DNA from: Tretioscincus oriximinensis
Lineage: Eukaryota; Chordata; Lepidosauria; Squamata; Gymnophthalmidae
DNA length: 64,000 nt
Reading direction: 5' to 3'
NCBI GenBank assembly: GCA_022410635.1
Contig: JAJVDF010000871.1
Coordinates: forward strand, 69,936 to 133,935
In this document: positions 49,309-60,115 of the stretch, piece after piece
How the letters are laid out: each line of letters begins with the position of its first letter
How positions within the stretch are numbered: position 1 is the first letter of the stretch
Program-made: the position numbers and the translations under genes
Notes under the pieces: generated by a model
What the model saw: only the letters and a program-made list of their open reading frames with translations
Told to the model about the DNA's origin: nothing
The model's database searches: none

Positions 49309-49492
49309 TAGGCTGACCAGATGACCCCTTTTTGGGGGGGTTGAAAACCTGATTTTGGGGTGCTTCCTGTTTTTTTCTGAGGAATTTTTAACAAAAATCT
49401 TATTTTGAAAAAAAAGTTCTTCTGAAAAAAACAGGAAGCACTCCCAAAATAGGTTTTCAACCCCCCCAAAAAGGGGTCATCTGGTCAGCATA
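49309..49492. mobile_element. Near-perfect hairpin hAT MITE upstream of the alternative exon
   Basis: Ends TAGGCTGACCAGATGACCCC and GGGGTCATCTGGTCAGCATA, with an exact 8-bp target duplication GTTTGATG (49301-49308, 49493-49500). The two halves are about 75-bp reverse complements with few mismatches, so the whole element folds back on itself. Confidence 0.92.
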
Positions 49493-49654
49493 GTTTGATG
49501 ACTAATTCGCATAGTCTTTGTAATAGCTTGTCTTAAATTTTTTTTTGTTCATTTCTGCTAATCATCATTTCTAGATGTTCTCAATGCTGACATTTTCTTT
49601 TCCTTTCCTTTTATTCATCTCTTTCTCTGTCTCCTTCTTGATACATGGCTGAAG

Positions 49655-49755
49655 CATGTTGTGAGGGCAGAACTAGTGAGATATCCTGAAGAAGATAATC
49701 AGGAGCAGAATACTACCAGCTGTCAAAGTAAAATCTGTTCAGTGCAATAGTTCAG
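49655..49755 (+). CDS. RAB28: RAB28 alternative exon, long-form C-terminus (CSVQ)
   Basis: Codes 31 residues starting HVVRAELVRYPEED and ending SKICSVQ, then TAG at 49748-49750. The last four residues are a CAAX box for farnesylation. The stop is followed by TTCAG|GTAGTG, a plausible donor, so the exon is probably an internal cassette of 101 bp spliced on to the last exon. The stop would then lie only five bases before the junction and should escape nonsense-mediated decay. From memory, the mammalian long form inserts about 95 bp and is two residues shorter here, which fits 101 minus 6. Acceptor: a long pyrimidine tract ending in GGCTGAAG. The first residue is H where mammals have R. Confidence 0.82.
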
Positions 49756-50084
49756 GTAGTGTAGAAAAAGAACTGGTGCTTTTAATATCACACAAGAAAC
49801 AGAAATAGTATGTTGCTATTTATGTGTCTATTTCCAAGGTACTTAATTGAGATTGTTAGATGTCAATACTCATAATAGTATAATATAAATAAATAATATG
49901 GCTTAGGAGGGATGACTTTTGGGACCCAGATTCCCTGTTCTCATAAGGTATTAAGTTATAGAGATCCTCAACAAATAAAGGCACATCCTTACCACAAATG
50001 TTTAATTTCACCATAGGGAACAAAGAAGAGGTCCAATCTTCTCTTTATATGACTGGAATTTCTGTGATTTTTAGTTGAAGGAAA

Positions 50085-50300
50085 TATTAATAAGACTAAC
50101 AAGAAAAAGGTAGCAACTAACAAGAAAAAGGTAGGCAGCAGGAGCTTTTGTAGATAAGTCCACCTCTTCAGATACATTTGAAGAAGAAGACTTGTCTACG
50201 AAAGCTTATGCTGCCAGTCTTTTCATTATTAGTCTTCAAGGCCCCATTGCTAGATATTCTACACTTAGACCAAGTATGGCTATTTCTTTGAAATCTATGT
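50085..50300. repeat. Palindromic hammerhead-like repeat, copy 9 (both arms)
   Basis: Left arm with a duplicated ACTAACAAGAAAAAGGTAG, then GCAGGAGCTTTTGTAGATAA and TCTTCAG (50165-50171). Right arm TTGAAGA (50178-50184), AGACTTGTCTAC, GAAA (50200-50203), GCTTATGC, then TTGCTAGATATTCTACACTT. Confidence 0.75.
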
Positions 50301-50424
50301 ATTAAATCTGTANTCGTAATCTGGATTTTCTTTATCTGTATCAACTATTGCAAATGCAATACATATCTGCTGGAGATGCTGGGGAAAAATGAACAAGGGA
50401 GCCACAGTTTGAATAGGTGTATAA

Positions 50425-50530
50425 CAGATGAAATTTTAACAGATACAGGTTATAATGCTCGCGACATCTGTTAAAATTTCCTTTTTTCTGTATCCATTAA
50501 AGCTGCAGCTCTCTTATCCTGTTTTTTAAT
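50425..50530. mobile_element. Family-B-like miniature transposon
   Basis: GATGAAATTTTAACAGATAC opposes ATCTGTTAAAATTTCC, then CCATTAAAGCTGCAGCTCTC and TTAATGCAACCCTAG as in the 2216 remnant. Confidence 0.5.
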
Positions 50531-50584
50531 GCAACCCTAGCACATGAATTGGTCAGCATTAAGCTGAAACAACATGCTGTATAA

Positions 50585-50830
50585 AATTCAGCAAGGGAGT
50601 CTTGAGCACCTTAGAATCTAAATGAGAAAGGTAGATGGCATGAGCTTTCATAGATGAATCTATTTCTTCAGATGCACTTGCACTTCATTTGCAAATCTAC
50701 TTCCAGTCCATTTGAAGAAATAAANTTTCCTTCAAAAGCTACCTTCTCTTGATAATAATCTCTAAGGTTCTATGAGACCCCCTTGCTAGATTTTCTAGAC
50801 TGGGCCTAACGTTTCTATTTGTTTGAAATG
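50585..50830. repeat. Palindromic hammerhead-like repeat, copy 10 (both arms)
   Basis: Left arm CAGCAAGGGAGTCTTGAGCA, GGTAGATGGCATGAGCTTTC, TTTCTTCAGATGCACTTG; right arm TTTGAAGAAATAAA, AAAGCTACCTTCTC, CTATGAGACCCCCTTGCTAG. The arms are separated by about 50 bp of related filler. Confidence 0.7.
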
Positions 50831-51224
50831 TGTGCCACAGTGTAAATTCAGTGTAAATTCCTAGCAATCTCAGATCTGGCGGTGCCGCTGCTTAATCTGG
50901 AGCAGACTTATCTAAATACGTTATCAATGTGGTCTACTACTATTCNGGATTGAAGAGCTCTTATTATGAATCTGGATTACTAGTATTCCCATACAATCCA
51001 TATAGAAAACTGAGACCCTTTAATTAGATTACTTATTAAATCTGATTTCTAGGTAACAGAAACTGCAGCGTATATTTATTCTGACTGCCTTTTTTAATGC
51101 TCAATATTTCATAGTTCTTTTAATAGCACACACAGCATTTTACTAGTATTTTGAAACAGTGTTTCCTTTGGGTTTTCTTGCTTGTAACATCCTCTGTTTT
51201 TCTTTTCTTTCCTTTTTTTCACAG

Positions 51225-51317
51225 AGTGTAGTGAAGGCAGATATTGTAAACTATAGCCAGGAGCCCGTGGCAAGAACAGTTAACTCTCCTAGAAGCTCAA
51301 TGTGTACAGTCCAGTGA
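51225..51317 (+). CDS. RAB28: RAB28 last coding exon, short-form C-terminus (CTVQ)
   Basis: Codes [14 protein letters not shown] and then [16 protein letters not shown], stop TGA at 51315-51317. The final CTVQ is a CAAX prenylation box, whereas most Rabs end in double-cysteine motifs for geranylgeranylation. Farnesylation lets RAB28 be carried by PDE6D to cilia (known for the family). The acceptor is CTTTTTTTCACAG. The resulting protein is 221 residues, one more than the mammalian short form. Confidence 0.95.
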   Translation, partial: SVVKADIVNYSQEPVARTVNSPRSSMCTVQ

Positions 51318-51720
51318 TTTATTTTCTTTTTTAAATTGATCTTATGCAGCATGCCACCATCAAACTGACATAAGAATTGCAAGAAATATTGTTCTAACAG
51401 TGAACTTTTTTTAGCACATGTGTGTGTTAGAAAGCAATCAGCAGTTTCTTTGGCTATCTGAAGTTTGAATTTTGGGACCATACCTTTAGAAAAATTATGA
51501 TTTATATTTGTGTGAATTATATTTCTCTAAAAGAGTGCAACTATGACTCCAAATATCCTTTTACATATTTTTTCCAGAATATTTTCTTGGTTAGTGTATG
51601 TGTATGTGTGTGAGTGTAGAGGGGGGTTGTTGAGGGGGGAATATTAGAGAGATCAAAACATGTAAGTTATACAGGATGAAAAGTGATGCTTGAAATAAAA
51701 TTGTGCAGTGAAAATTTGTC
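51318..51720 (+). promoter_or_regulatory. RAB28: RAB28 3' UTR and polyadenylation signal
   Basis: A canonical AATAAA at 51694-51699 is followed within 25 bases by a T/G-rich stretch (TTTGTCTCTGTC), as expected of a cleavage region. A TG-rich stretch lies at 51595-51621. Further AATAAA words downstream (for example near 53263) could give longer 3' UTRs. Confidence 0.6.
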
Positions 51721-52374
51721 TCTGTCTTTCATATCGGAGTATACTGGTTTCTGTTTTATTCATGCGTGGAACGATCAGAGGTCTCCAGTTGCAGGCCTAT
51801 TGAGGATGGAGTGTATGCTCAGATCAGATGGAGCTTCACATATAACACTGAAAGGGAACATTTAAGCATTATGGTATAACCCTGGAGTTCGCCTTTAATT
51901 TTTTTGAGTAATGCAGTTCAACACACATTGCTGNCAATTAAGCAAAGAGGAACTTCTAACACAAGACTAGGTTTTCTCAATTTTCTGGATCCAGACAAAC
52001 ATTTCTCACACTTTGCTGGCTCAATTCTCTATTATTGGGTTAAGTCAATCTGCCAGTTACACATATAATGTTTCTTTTGTTTTACACCAATGTTAATGTT
52101 AGTTGAACCTAAATTACATGATTTTGTAACATTCTGAGCATTGCTTTGTGAACAAAGATTTATAAAATGGGGATAGCTGTCCACATCTGTATCAGGTTCA
52201 CTGGTGGCTAATGAGTCCAATGTGGGATAAGCAGGTTGGACTGCATTAACTACAGAGGAAGGCCTTATAGGGATGTGGTGCCGCGATTATATCCTGGTTC
52301 TTGCACCATTGTTTTTTGTCCTTAAGGCTAATCCTGCGTGTGTTCTTGAAAGAAGAATCAACCTTGTAGATGAA

Positions 52375-52690
52375 TAAGGCCACATCCTATCTAATCCAGT
52401 AATCTGTGGCCTACCAATTGCACCTGGGCATCTCAAACAAAAGAAGGCAAAGCCTTCATCTCTTCTTAATTCCCTCCAATTATATATTAGGAATATTTCC
52501 TGTTGCTCCATTCTGGAGGCAGTATCAAGATATCCGTTATAGTAGCTCTATCTTAAATCTATCCAAGATACTTGCTACCATCACCTCTTCTAGAAGTGAA
52601 ATTCATAGACCAGTGACCCTCGGGGGGGGGGGGGGGGGGGGGACTTTCCCTTGTCTTTTTTAATTATTCTGCCCATCATCTTTAAAGCTG
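52375..52690 (-). mobile_element. CR1-like LINE 3' end fragment
   Basis: CCACATCCTATCTAATCCAG, AATTGCACCTGGGCATCTCA and AGAAGGCAAAGCCTTCATCT, with a G21 run (52622-52642) where other copies read a short variable stretch. Confidence 0.75.
52622..52642. repeat. G21 homopolymer
   Basis: Uninterrupted run of 21 G. Confidence 0.95.
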
Positions 52691-54419
52691 TATTTAGCAC
52701 CCACAACTTTACAATATTAAATAGTTACATTAATNAGTAACATTACTAAACTAAAATTGAATGATTAGTAATTCACTTCTGTGTTTAGAATGTTACGTTT
52801 CCTATAATCACCAACATTGCATTTAATATCACAAGGCACTTAATTCTTTTAAAATCAAGTGGCTTTTGTGTAGGTTTTTATGAACACAACTATATCCATT
52901 TTTTAATTTTTTTAAATGTTTTTTATGGTTTGCCTTCTATTTTTTGAATGTCTTAACATTGATTTCTAACCCTACACATGTTAATTCAGTTTGACAGTGA
53001 TATAATTTTTAAATAGAGGNGTTTACAATTGAGTAGTTGTCTTTACTATACGTACAAGTGTCGAAATAACCTGCTGATCCAGAACTATTTGGTTTAAAGG
53101 CTTGCCATTGTTCAAGTATAAGAAATCCAGTTTAGATACTTTTACTAAGTATCCAAACAGCAAAACAAGAACTTTTACTAAGTTCTAATTAACATAGCTT
53201 TGAAAATAATAAAGAACCACAGATTTGCAATATTTGGATGTTTGTGTTTGCATCAAAATGAATAAATATCTGTTTAAAAATCTGGAAATTTTATCAGAAT
53301 GAACAAGTATTTTGGCTGACGAATGCAAAAAATGCAATCAAGTAGTTTGTTTTCACTGCTTTTCTGTGATTGGAAGTGATTTTTTTCCATGGGATAATTT
53401 TTGGTTTTGAACACGATAGGTTAAGGACACTTTGACTTAATGATTCGCCAGCAGGTGTTCTGTTGAATGATGCATCAAAAACACATTTTTTGTTTGTGCA
53501 CATCCCTATAAAAACTACTTTCAGAACTTATTTGATTAGATTTGGATTATTATTATTTTAAATAATACTGGTCCTAAGAAGGCAGTATCATTAAAAAAAT
53601 GGATGATAAAATATATGAAGTTTTCTCTTCATTTATATTTTCTGGATCAGAGCCCAGGCGTGGGATAGAAACATGTGCTCCGTTAATACTGATGGCATTT
53701 TGAGAAATATTTGGTCCTCATTTAGGAAAAAATGAAGCATGATTTGGATATATTCATCTGCTGATGAAAGATGAGGCAATGTTTTAAAATATTTAATGAA
53801 ACATTCTATAGAAATGTTGAAAGACATCCCACTCATTCCTTTTCTTCTACTTCTTCCATTCATTCATTCATAGGTTCCAGAATNAGCAAAATATAAAGCA
53901 TTTTTTACAAAGACGCCAGCCATGTCTGAATTTTGTCTTATAGGTAACAGTGAAACAGAAGACCCATTTCCCCCTGCACTGAGCCTTGAATCTCTGAGTA
54001 AACCAGAAATGTCCTAAACCTAGCCACCAAAAGAGCCACTTACTGAGACTAGGAAGAAAATTGAAGACTTTTGCATTTTTCTCTGTCAGGTTAATTACTC
54101 CTATATCCACAAATATTTTAATTTAAGGTCCATTTATAGATACTTTTTGAATGGGTTCATTCTGCAAATCTGTGTTGTATATTCACTAACATTTTAAAGT
54201 TTGAAGTGTTTACACATGTTTTCCAGTCAAAAGTGGAAGGTCTATTATTAATAGGAGAACATATTGAAGTCTAGTCCTTCATGTGTTGGTATCCATCAAA
54301 ATAAAAATTGCTTGTTTTTAATACACAGTAGCTTGTAAAGTATAGGAATTGGGATAGTTCCTCTAAGCATGCTTCTTAAGANTGATGTGGTTTGTATTTC
54401 AAAAACATTTGGAAGAAGA
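52691..54419. other. Downstream flank, nothing recognised
   Basis: AT-rich DNA with additional AATAAA words. No gene or clear repeat. Confidence 0.45.
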
Positions 54420-54595
54420 ATAGAATCATACAGTTGAAAGGGCCCCCCAGGATCATGGGGTCCAACCCCCTACTCAATGCAGAANTCACTTGACCTTCCT
54501 TGATAGATGGATGTCCAGCTTCTGTTTGAAAATGTCCATCAAAAGGGAACTTGCTACTTTGTGTGGCAATCTGTCCCATTAAGACATCAGGCATA
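54420..54595 (-). mobile_element. CR1 3' end, antisense
   Basis: TAGAATCATACAGTTGAAAG, GGATCATGGGGTCCAACCCC and CTTCTGTTTGAAAATGTCCA, the complement of the CR1 3' end. Confidence 0.85.
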
Positions 54596-54706
54596 GAAAG
54601 TGTTCACCTAGAATACAGTGTTAAACTCTATGTTAGCTAAGATTTCAGAAGCACATCTTCAAACAAAAAAAAACAGAAGAGGCAAATAATGGAACCATAT
54701 AACTGA

Positions 54707-55207
54707 GGGTGTGTCCAGATGCACTCTATGCTTGCATTTCAAACAGTCATGCCACCATGATGATTGTTGTTTGTCCACAAGACAGTGGCAGCAGCACTAA
54801 GAACACACACTGATCTTGCCAATGGCATAGGGGCTGGACATCCAGTAATTTCTCTAGCATGAAATTCCTGCATATGTGTTATTTGTGCATGTATGCTGGG
54901 TCAAATTCCTGGATGTGTGCTATTTGCTTGTACACACTGCACTAAATTCTCAAATTCAGCATGTATCTGTGCATGATCACGTGGTGCAGGATGCCCCAAT
55001 AAAAAGCCCTGTATTAGCTGTTTCCGCCTATGTGGCAATCAAAACATCATTGTGTTAGGACGCATGAACAAATCAGTATATGGCTGCATCTTGAGGCTTA
55101 GCTTATAGCTTAGTAATTTTTTCTCACTACATACATTTTAATGAACATTTTTTCATTGCTACAGTACCAACAAAAATGATGTGAGCCACTTTCAAATGAA
55201 AGGGATG

Positions 55208-55273
<66 letters not shown>

Positions 55274-55291
55274 CATTTATTATTATTATAG
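54707..55291 (+). mobile_element. Young ~500-bp retroposon, copy 1, with (ATT)n tail
   Basis: Starts GGGTGTGTCCAGATGCAC and ends ACCAACAAAAATGATGTGAG, then AAAGGGATGTTTTATTATT, an ATT array and ATTATC variants to 55291. About 97% identical by eye to 62861-63366. The last ~50 bases match the 3' end of the SINE at 62641. A 60-codon frame kept in both copies is probably chance. Confidence 0.8.
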
Positions 55292-55971
55292 AAGTCAGAG
55301 CAAACTGAGAACTGATCAGGGTGTGTGTTCTGTGTCATACTAAGAATAGGTGAAATTTTTTTTTTTAGTGAGCATTTAATGCTGGTTTGGGGGAAAAAAC
55401 CACAGCTATGTCATCTATTTTGACTCTCCCAGTAGGGAAGTTTTAGTGGCAAAGAAATCAAATAGTTAAAAAAGAGATTTATTGACTGTTATAATTTATA
55501 TGCTGAATCTGCGTTTTGCAGGTCATATTTTGTATTTATGCTTTAAAATTTTATAGCGATAGAGACTCCATTTCATAGCTGGAGCAAAGCCTCCATAAAA
55601 TGAAAGGGTTTCCACCACGACTTTGCTTGTTAACTGAAATTGAGCAGATCAGTATTTTGCTTCCATGTTGTGATGACTCTAGTCTACAGCTAGCAAGTAA
55701 ATTCATCATTGTAGAGGCTTAACTTAAATCATGATAAAAACATGTCGGTTTAGATGACTCCCAAATCGGCAGTATGACGATCTTGGCAAAAAATTGGGAA
55801 ATTATTTTCAAAATAACAGAATTACCAGTGTTGTCCCAAACTGCATAATGATTCTTCAAATTCTTTTCATAACTTGATTTCAGAGAAATATCTGTGTTAG
55901 TGTTAGTAGAATGTCCTTTGTCATCTCCCTCACACAATTTCCAAAATGTCTGTTCCTGACATTGGTCCCTT

Positions 55972-56055
55972 AGTATTTGAAGAAGTAGACATGTCTACAA
56001 AAGCTCATGCCACTTACCTTTTGCCTGTTAGTCTCCAAGTGCTACAAGCCCCTTT
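55972..56055 (+). repeat. Palindromic hammerhead-like repeat, copy 11 (right arm)
   Basis: TTGAAGAAGTAGACATGTCT, ACAAAAGCTCATGCCACTTA, CTGTTAGTCTCCAAGTGCTA; the box has lost its first C. Confidence 0.65.
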
Positions 56056-56309
56056 GCAGGGTTTTCATAACCAGCATTTCTTTAATAAAAGGTTTGTGAA
56101 TATTTAAATAAAATATTATAGGATCAATTATTTAAATCCACTGCATTGCATTCACCAATAGAAATATCATAGGCCTACTAAGCACATACTTAGCAATCCA
56201 GTTTAAGAAGTTTAGTAATCCAAATGGGATTAGTGGTAGTTCAGATCAGATCTGTATTAAGAATTCTCTAATCAGAATAGTGGTTGACCACATTCATCTG
56301 TGCTATGGC

Positions 56310-56782
56310 ATTTAAGTGGTGATCGGATTGAAATATATAAAATCATGTATGGGATGGGTGAGGTGAACAGAGAAACAATTGTTTTCTCTAGCACACAACA
56401 CTAGGACCAGAGGGGCCTCTTTGAAGCTGATTGGAGAGAGGTTGGGACAGAAAAGGGAAAGTTTCTTTTTTGGTTTTTGGCCATTAGTTTATGAAATTTA
56501 CCTCCAGAAGAGGTGGTGACAGCAGCCTGGATAGTTTTAAAATAGGATTAGTCAAATCCATGGATGCCAAGTGTATTCACAGTTATTAGGATAGTTCTCT
56601 TGATGCTGCCCCTGGGATGCAGCAACAGGCAAAATTCCAGAAATACCATTTGCAGGGAGTAGAGAACAGGTGAAAGTTTTGCCTTCTTCTATTTGAGAGG
56701 GCCTATGCGCAACTGGTGGGCCACTGTGTGAGACAGGAGGGCTGTGGCCTGATTCAGCAGGGCTTTCCTTATGTTCTTAGGT
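56310..56782 (+). mobile_element. CR1-like LINE 3' end, sense
   Basis: ATATAAAATCATGTATGGGA, GAGGTTGGGACAGAAAAGGG, CCTGGATAGTTTTAAAATAG and GTGGCCTGATTCAGCAGGGC, ending TTATGTTCTTAG. It is the sense partner of the 24418 type. Confidence 0.85.
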
Positions 56783-57659
56783 AACAACAAGGGTAACCAA
56801 GGTTGTTTCAATACCATAATCGTCTTGAAGAGATATTGGAATGGGCAGCCACAATCTTCTCCAGCCCATATTAGCCACCATTCAGATGTGAACAAATCAA
56901 AGTTTATAAAGCTGAAATGTCATTTTGAAAAAGATCAGAAGAATGAAGGTACATTATTTTGTCTGCCTTCTTCCTAAGGAAAATTGTAAGGTTTTTAATT
57001 TTCTTACAATCTCGTTGACAACAAAATCACAGGATTTGAAACAAAAAGCCCAAAGAGTTTTTAGAATATTTATTTAGCTGCTTTGAAGGAAGCAAACAAA
57101 CTCTGCCAGGTTTAATTTTGAAGTATTTCCATGCATAAAAAAGAAAACCACACAAAAACCATAAACTGAAATGTTAATAACTGTGTCTGAGCAAAAGGCA
57201 AGTAGAAAATGCCCCCCCCCCCAGCCTGCTGTGAATTTCCCCAGCTGTGCAGATCTTACTTTGGAAAGGTTTGTGGTGAGTTCTTCTGTCTGGTAAAGAT
57301 TATGTCTGTGGTTTCATATGGGTGGGTGGGAACCAGCTGAAGGTGAAGCTGGTTCAGGTGCAGTCTGGCAGAGCTGACCAGCTCTACCTAAAGACCCCTG
57401 ACATTTGCACTCAAAGATCCATTTTGTGGTCTGTGCTCCAGCTGACCATACTATGCAGTCAGTAGCAAGACTGAGAACTGGATTTTGCAGAGCCCAGAAT
57501 TCTACTACTTAGCTAGCAAAGAATCCAAGGTACATCAGTGGGGGAGGATAGGGGCATACATTGCCCTGGGAAGTGGAGGATGCTCACCACCAATGATCAC
57601 TTGCACAATTCCTTTTGTAACAACTGTCAGGGTGGCATTCTGGCACACTTGTGCTGGTT

Positions 57660-58064
57660 GCACCGCCCTAGTTGCAGGCCTGGGATCTAATTTGCAACCA
57701 AGCCCAATTCATGGTACTAACTTTAACCTATAAGACCCTAAATAACTTGGGTAGCAAATATCTAAAGGAATGTTTCTCCTATATTAACGTGACCAAGCCT
57801 TAAGATCTTCAGTGAAGACCATCCTGCTTATACCACCACTCTCAGTAGCAAAAGGAGGACAGGGTCTTCTCAGTGGCTGCCCACAGACTATGGAATAGAT
57901 GTGTCCTTGAGGTGCCTTTTTACATTCTGAACACACTGTAACCTGGTTTTTGGTTAAAGAAACAGCTCTTCATTCCCCACTTTCAGACACTGTTGTTTTT
58001 AGTATATAAATTCGGTATGTTTATATTAACTGCTTTAAGATCTAAAATATAAATAAATAAATAA
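57660..58064 (+). mobile_element. L2-like LINE 3' end
   Basis: CAAGCCCAATTCATGGTACT, AAGACCCTAAATAACTTGGG, GACTATGGAATAGATGTGTC, ending in a degraded tail and AAATAAATAAATAAAT. It lacks the inverted duplication of the 5610 copy. Confidence 0.75.
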
Positions 58065-58289
58065 ATTTGCTGGCATGGGAAATGCAAAAAAAAATTCAAC
58101 TTGCAAGAGGATCATTGATCCTGTCTGAATACAGTCTAATACGGAACTAGTGAAGTAAGACTGAGATCCTGTTCCCCACTGAGCCTTGTTCTGTGTTATA
58201 TTTTAGCATAGAATTTGGCCACCCATTTGCCAGTGCAGTCTGCCATAGTCTACTCTAGCATAAAGATGGCATATATTCTGAGATATACT

Positions 58290-58905
58290 CCAGATAAGGC
58301 TCAGTGGGGACAGTTCTCATGAGGGGAAAATGGGAGAGAAAGCTGTTCGTATGTGAGCTGGCCACATGTGTTTTCCATATAATCCAAGTGGGAAACACAC
58401 TGGCCATGCTCAGTCCGCACAGCAAAGCATTTTCTGAGTGTCGCAAGTACAGCTTAACGCAATTCACATTGTGCACTCTGGTGACATTTTTGTTGTAAAC
58501 TCCAATAGGAGCAAGGACTGAACAGATGGAGTTCCATTCCTCAGAGGACTTCTGGAAAAGGAAGAATAGCCCACAAAGGCTGAGGTGCATGGGGTGCCTG
58601 CCTTCCCCTCTTTTTCCTGTTGCAATTCGGATTCCCTTGGCTGCTCTCTGCTGTTCCAATCAGCTGATCGCAGCTGAGGTTCCAATCTGTGCAGGGAAAA
58701 AGGTGAGGGGAAAGCAGGACATCTCCTTAGATCTCCTGCCCCCCGCCTTTGTGGGTGGTTCTGCCTTTTCCAGAAGACCCCCAAGGGCCAGACCACCAAC
58801 ATGTATGGATGTTAAAATAGGGCTGGAGACATGAGAAAACAGTGTAGGGAATTCGTATTCCACTCCACAGCATTTTGACCCCTTGTGAGAACTCAGCCTA
58901 AGTCG
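58290..58905. mobile_element. Class II element, GCTGAGTTCTCAC family, copy 2
   Basis: Left GACAGTTCTCATGAGGGGAA is opposed to right ACCCCTTGTGAGAACTCAGC. The GC-richer interior carries two related segments in opposite orientation around TTTTCCAGAAG words. It has no transposase. Confidence 0.65.
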
Positions 58906-59035
58906 CTGTAAGAACACTAATCACAGCCACTCTTTCCAAACTTCATATGGAAGACCTAACATCTGTCTCAGAAACTGGACTGTTGAAATGTTTCCATTGC
59001 CATTCTTTATCCCCATGAGTCACTGCAATTTAAAT

Positions 59036-59140
59036 ATCCAGCAAGGGGTCCCATAACACCTTATAAGTAGGAAGAGGCAGGTAACATCTCGCTTCCCATC
59101 TTTCAGCACTAGGGTGCTTTGAGACTCTATTTTTTGAAAT
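59036..59140 (-). repeat. Palindromic hammerhead-like repeat, copy 12 (left-arm remnant)
   Basis: CCAGCAAGGGGTCCCATAAC and ACCTTATAAGTAGGAAGAGG match the outer left arm; the inner core is lost. Confidence 0.5.
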
Positions 59141-59599
59141 ATGCAATTTAAATGTAATTTTTTTACCAAAGCACAACAACTTAACCTAATTACATATTGC
59201 TAATTGTATACATCAATAAGTTTACTCTTGAGAGATGCCTTTCATTTGTCCAGTTAGAAAGCACTTGGGACCCAGGGAGCTACAATGGTAAATCCACATC
59301 ATTTTAAAAAACAATTATTGAATTACAGCACAGATAAAGGCAACACTCTGTCGAGAAATCTGTGTATTATTTAACAGAATCATGGCTCTGACATGATTTT
59401 TGGGGGGTCAACTTGTAAAAAAGTTATTAATGCCTATGGCTACTGCTTGAAAGAAAACAGTGTCATATGCCGATTTACAGTATACCTTGCTTTGTGTTCC
59501 ATCCATCTGGTAGAATACAGACTGCCTGCCCAGCTGTCGAACAGATCTTCTTGCTCTGATTACAGTTGTTCATGGAAAGGAATATTAATCAAGTGAAAG

Positions 59600-60115
59600 A
59601 TTTAGGTCCTGATTATACATAATTTTTGATCCACTTTCAGTCCACTTTCAGAATGACATGACACGTTAGCACGTTTGAGTTTGGGTATCCATGCGCATCC
59701 CTTCTTGCCACTATAAATTATCAAATTATTACACAATCACCAATCACTCTGTTGCCTACAAGTCAGTGCCAGGCAGCGGCATGAGGAACGAGCAGTGATC
59801 TTACCTGGTCTCTGGTGGAATTTCTGCTCATCTGGGAATCTCGCCAGTGTGAAATCTCCAGATGTGTGATAATGCTGCCGTTCATGCATGCGTGTATGTG
59901 TTTTTGGGTGACTGTGTATCAGGGGAAAGTGCTATAAAAGCTGCTTATTGCTGATGTTTTCTTAAAGCACAATATACATTTTCTTCATGTTTTACCTACA
60001 TTAGGTAATGAGGGCTACTGATGCCATCCAGCCATTCTAGCATAAGGAAAACGGGCATGTGGATGTATCCTTACTCCACCTTTGGTTTAGATGGTGTGGA
60101 AAGAAAATTACTATT
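59600..60115. other. Possible unclassified DNA element
   Basis: A GC-richer patch with CCACTTTCAG words repeated at 59632 and 59643. No defined ends. Recorded because it stands out from the AT-rich surroundings. Confidence 0.2.

Larger units (their letters stand above)
1464..51699 (+). other. RAB28: RAB28 transcription unit
   Basis: This is the extent of the gene from the probable start site (the AAGATGGCGGC initiator-like motif) to the first good AATAAA after the stop codon. It has seven constitutive coding exons plus one alternative terminal-coding exon over about 50 kb. Junction phases are 0, 1, 0, 1, 0, 0, so the reading frame is unbroken across all of them. The order of exons and the conserved protein identify RAB28. 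Intron 4 alone is 24 kb. No other gene was recognised on either strand inside it. Confidence 0.93.

Noticed and set aside
58255..58917. Cluster of 60-134-codon frames on both strands
   Set aside because: Same reason: interior of the second copy of the class II family, without any domain.
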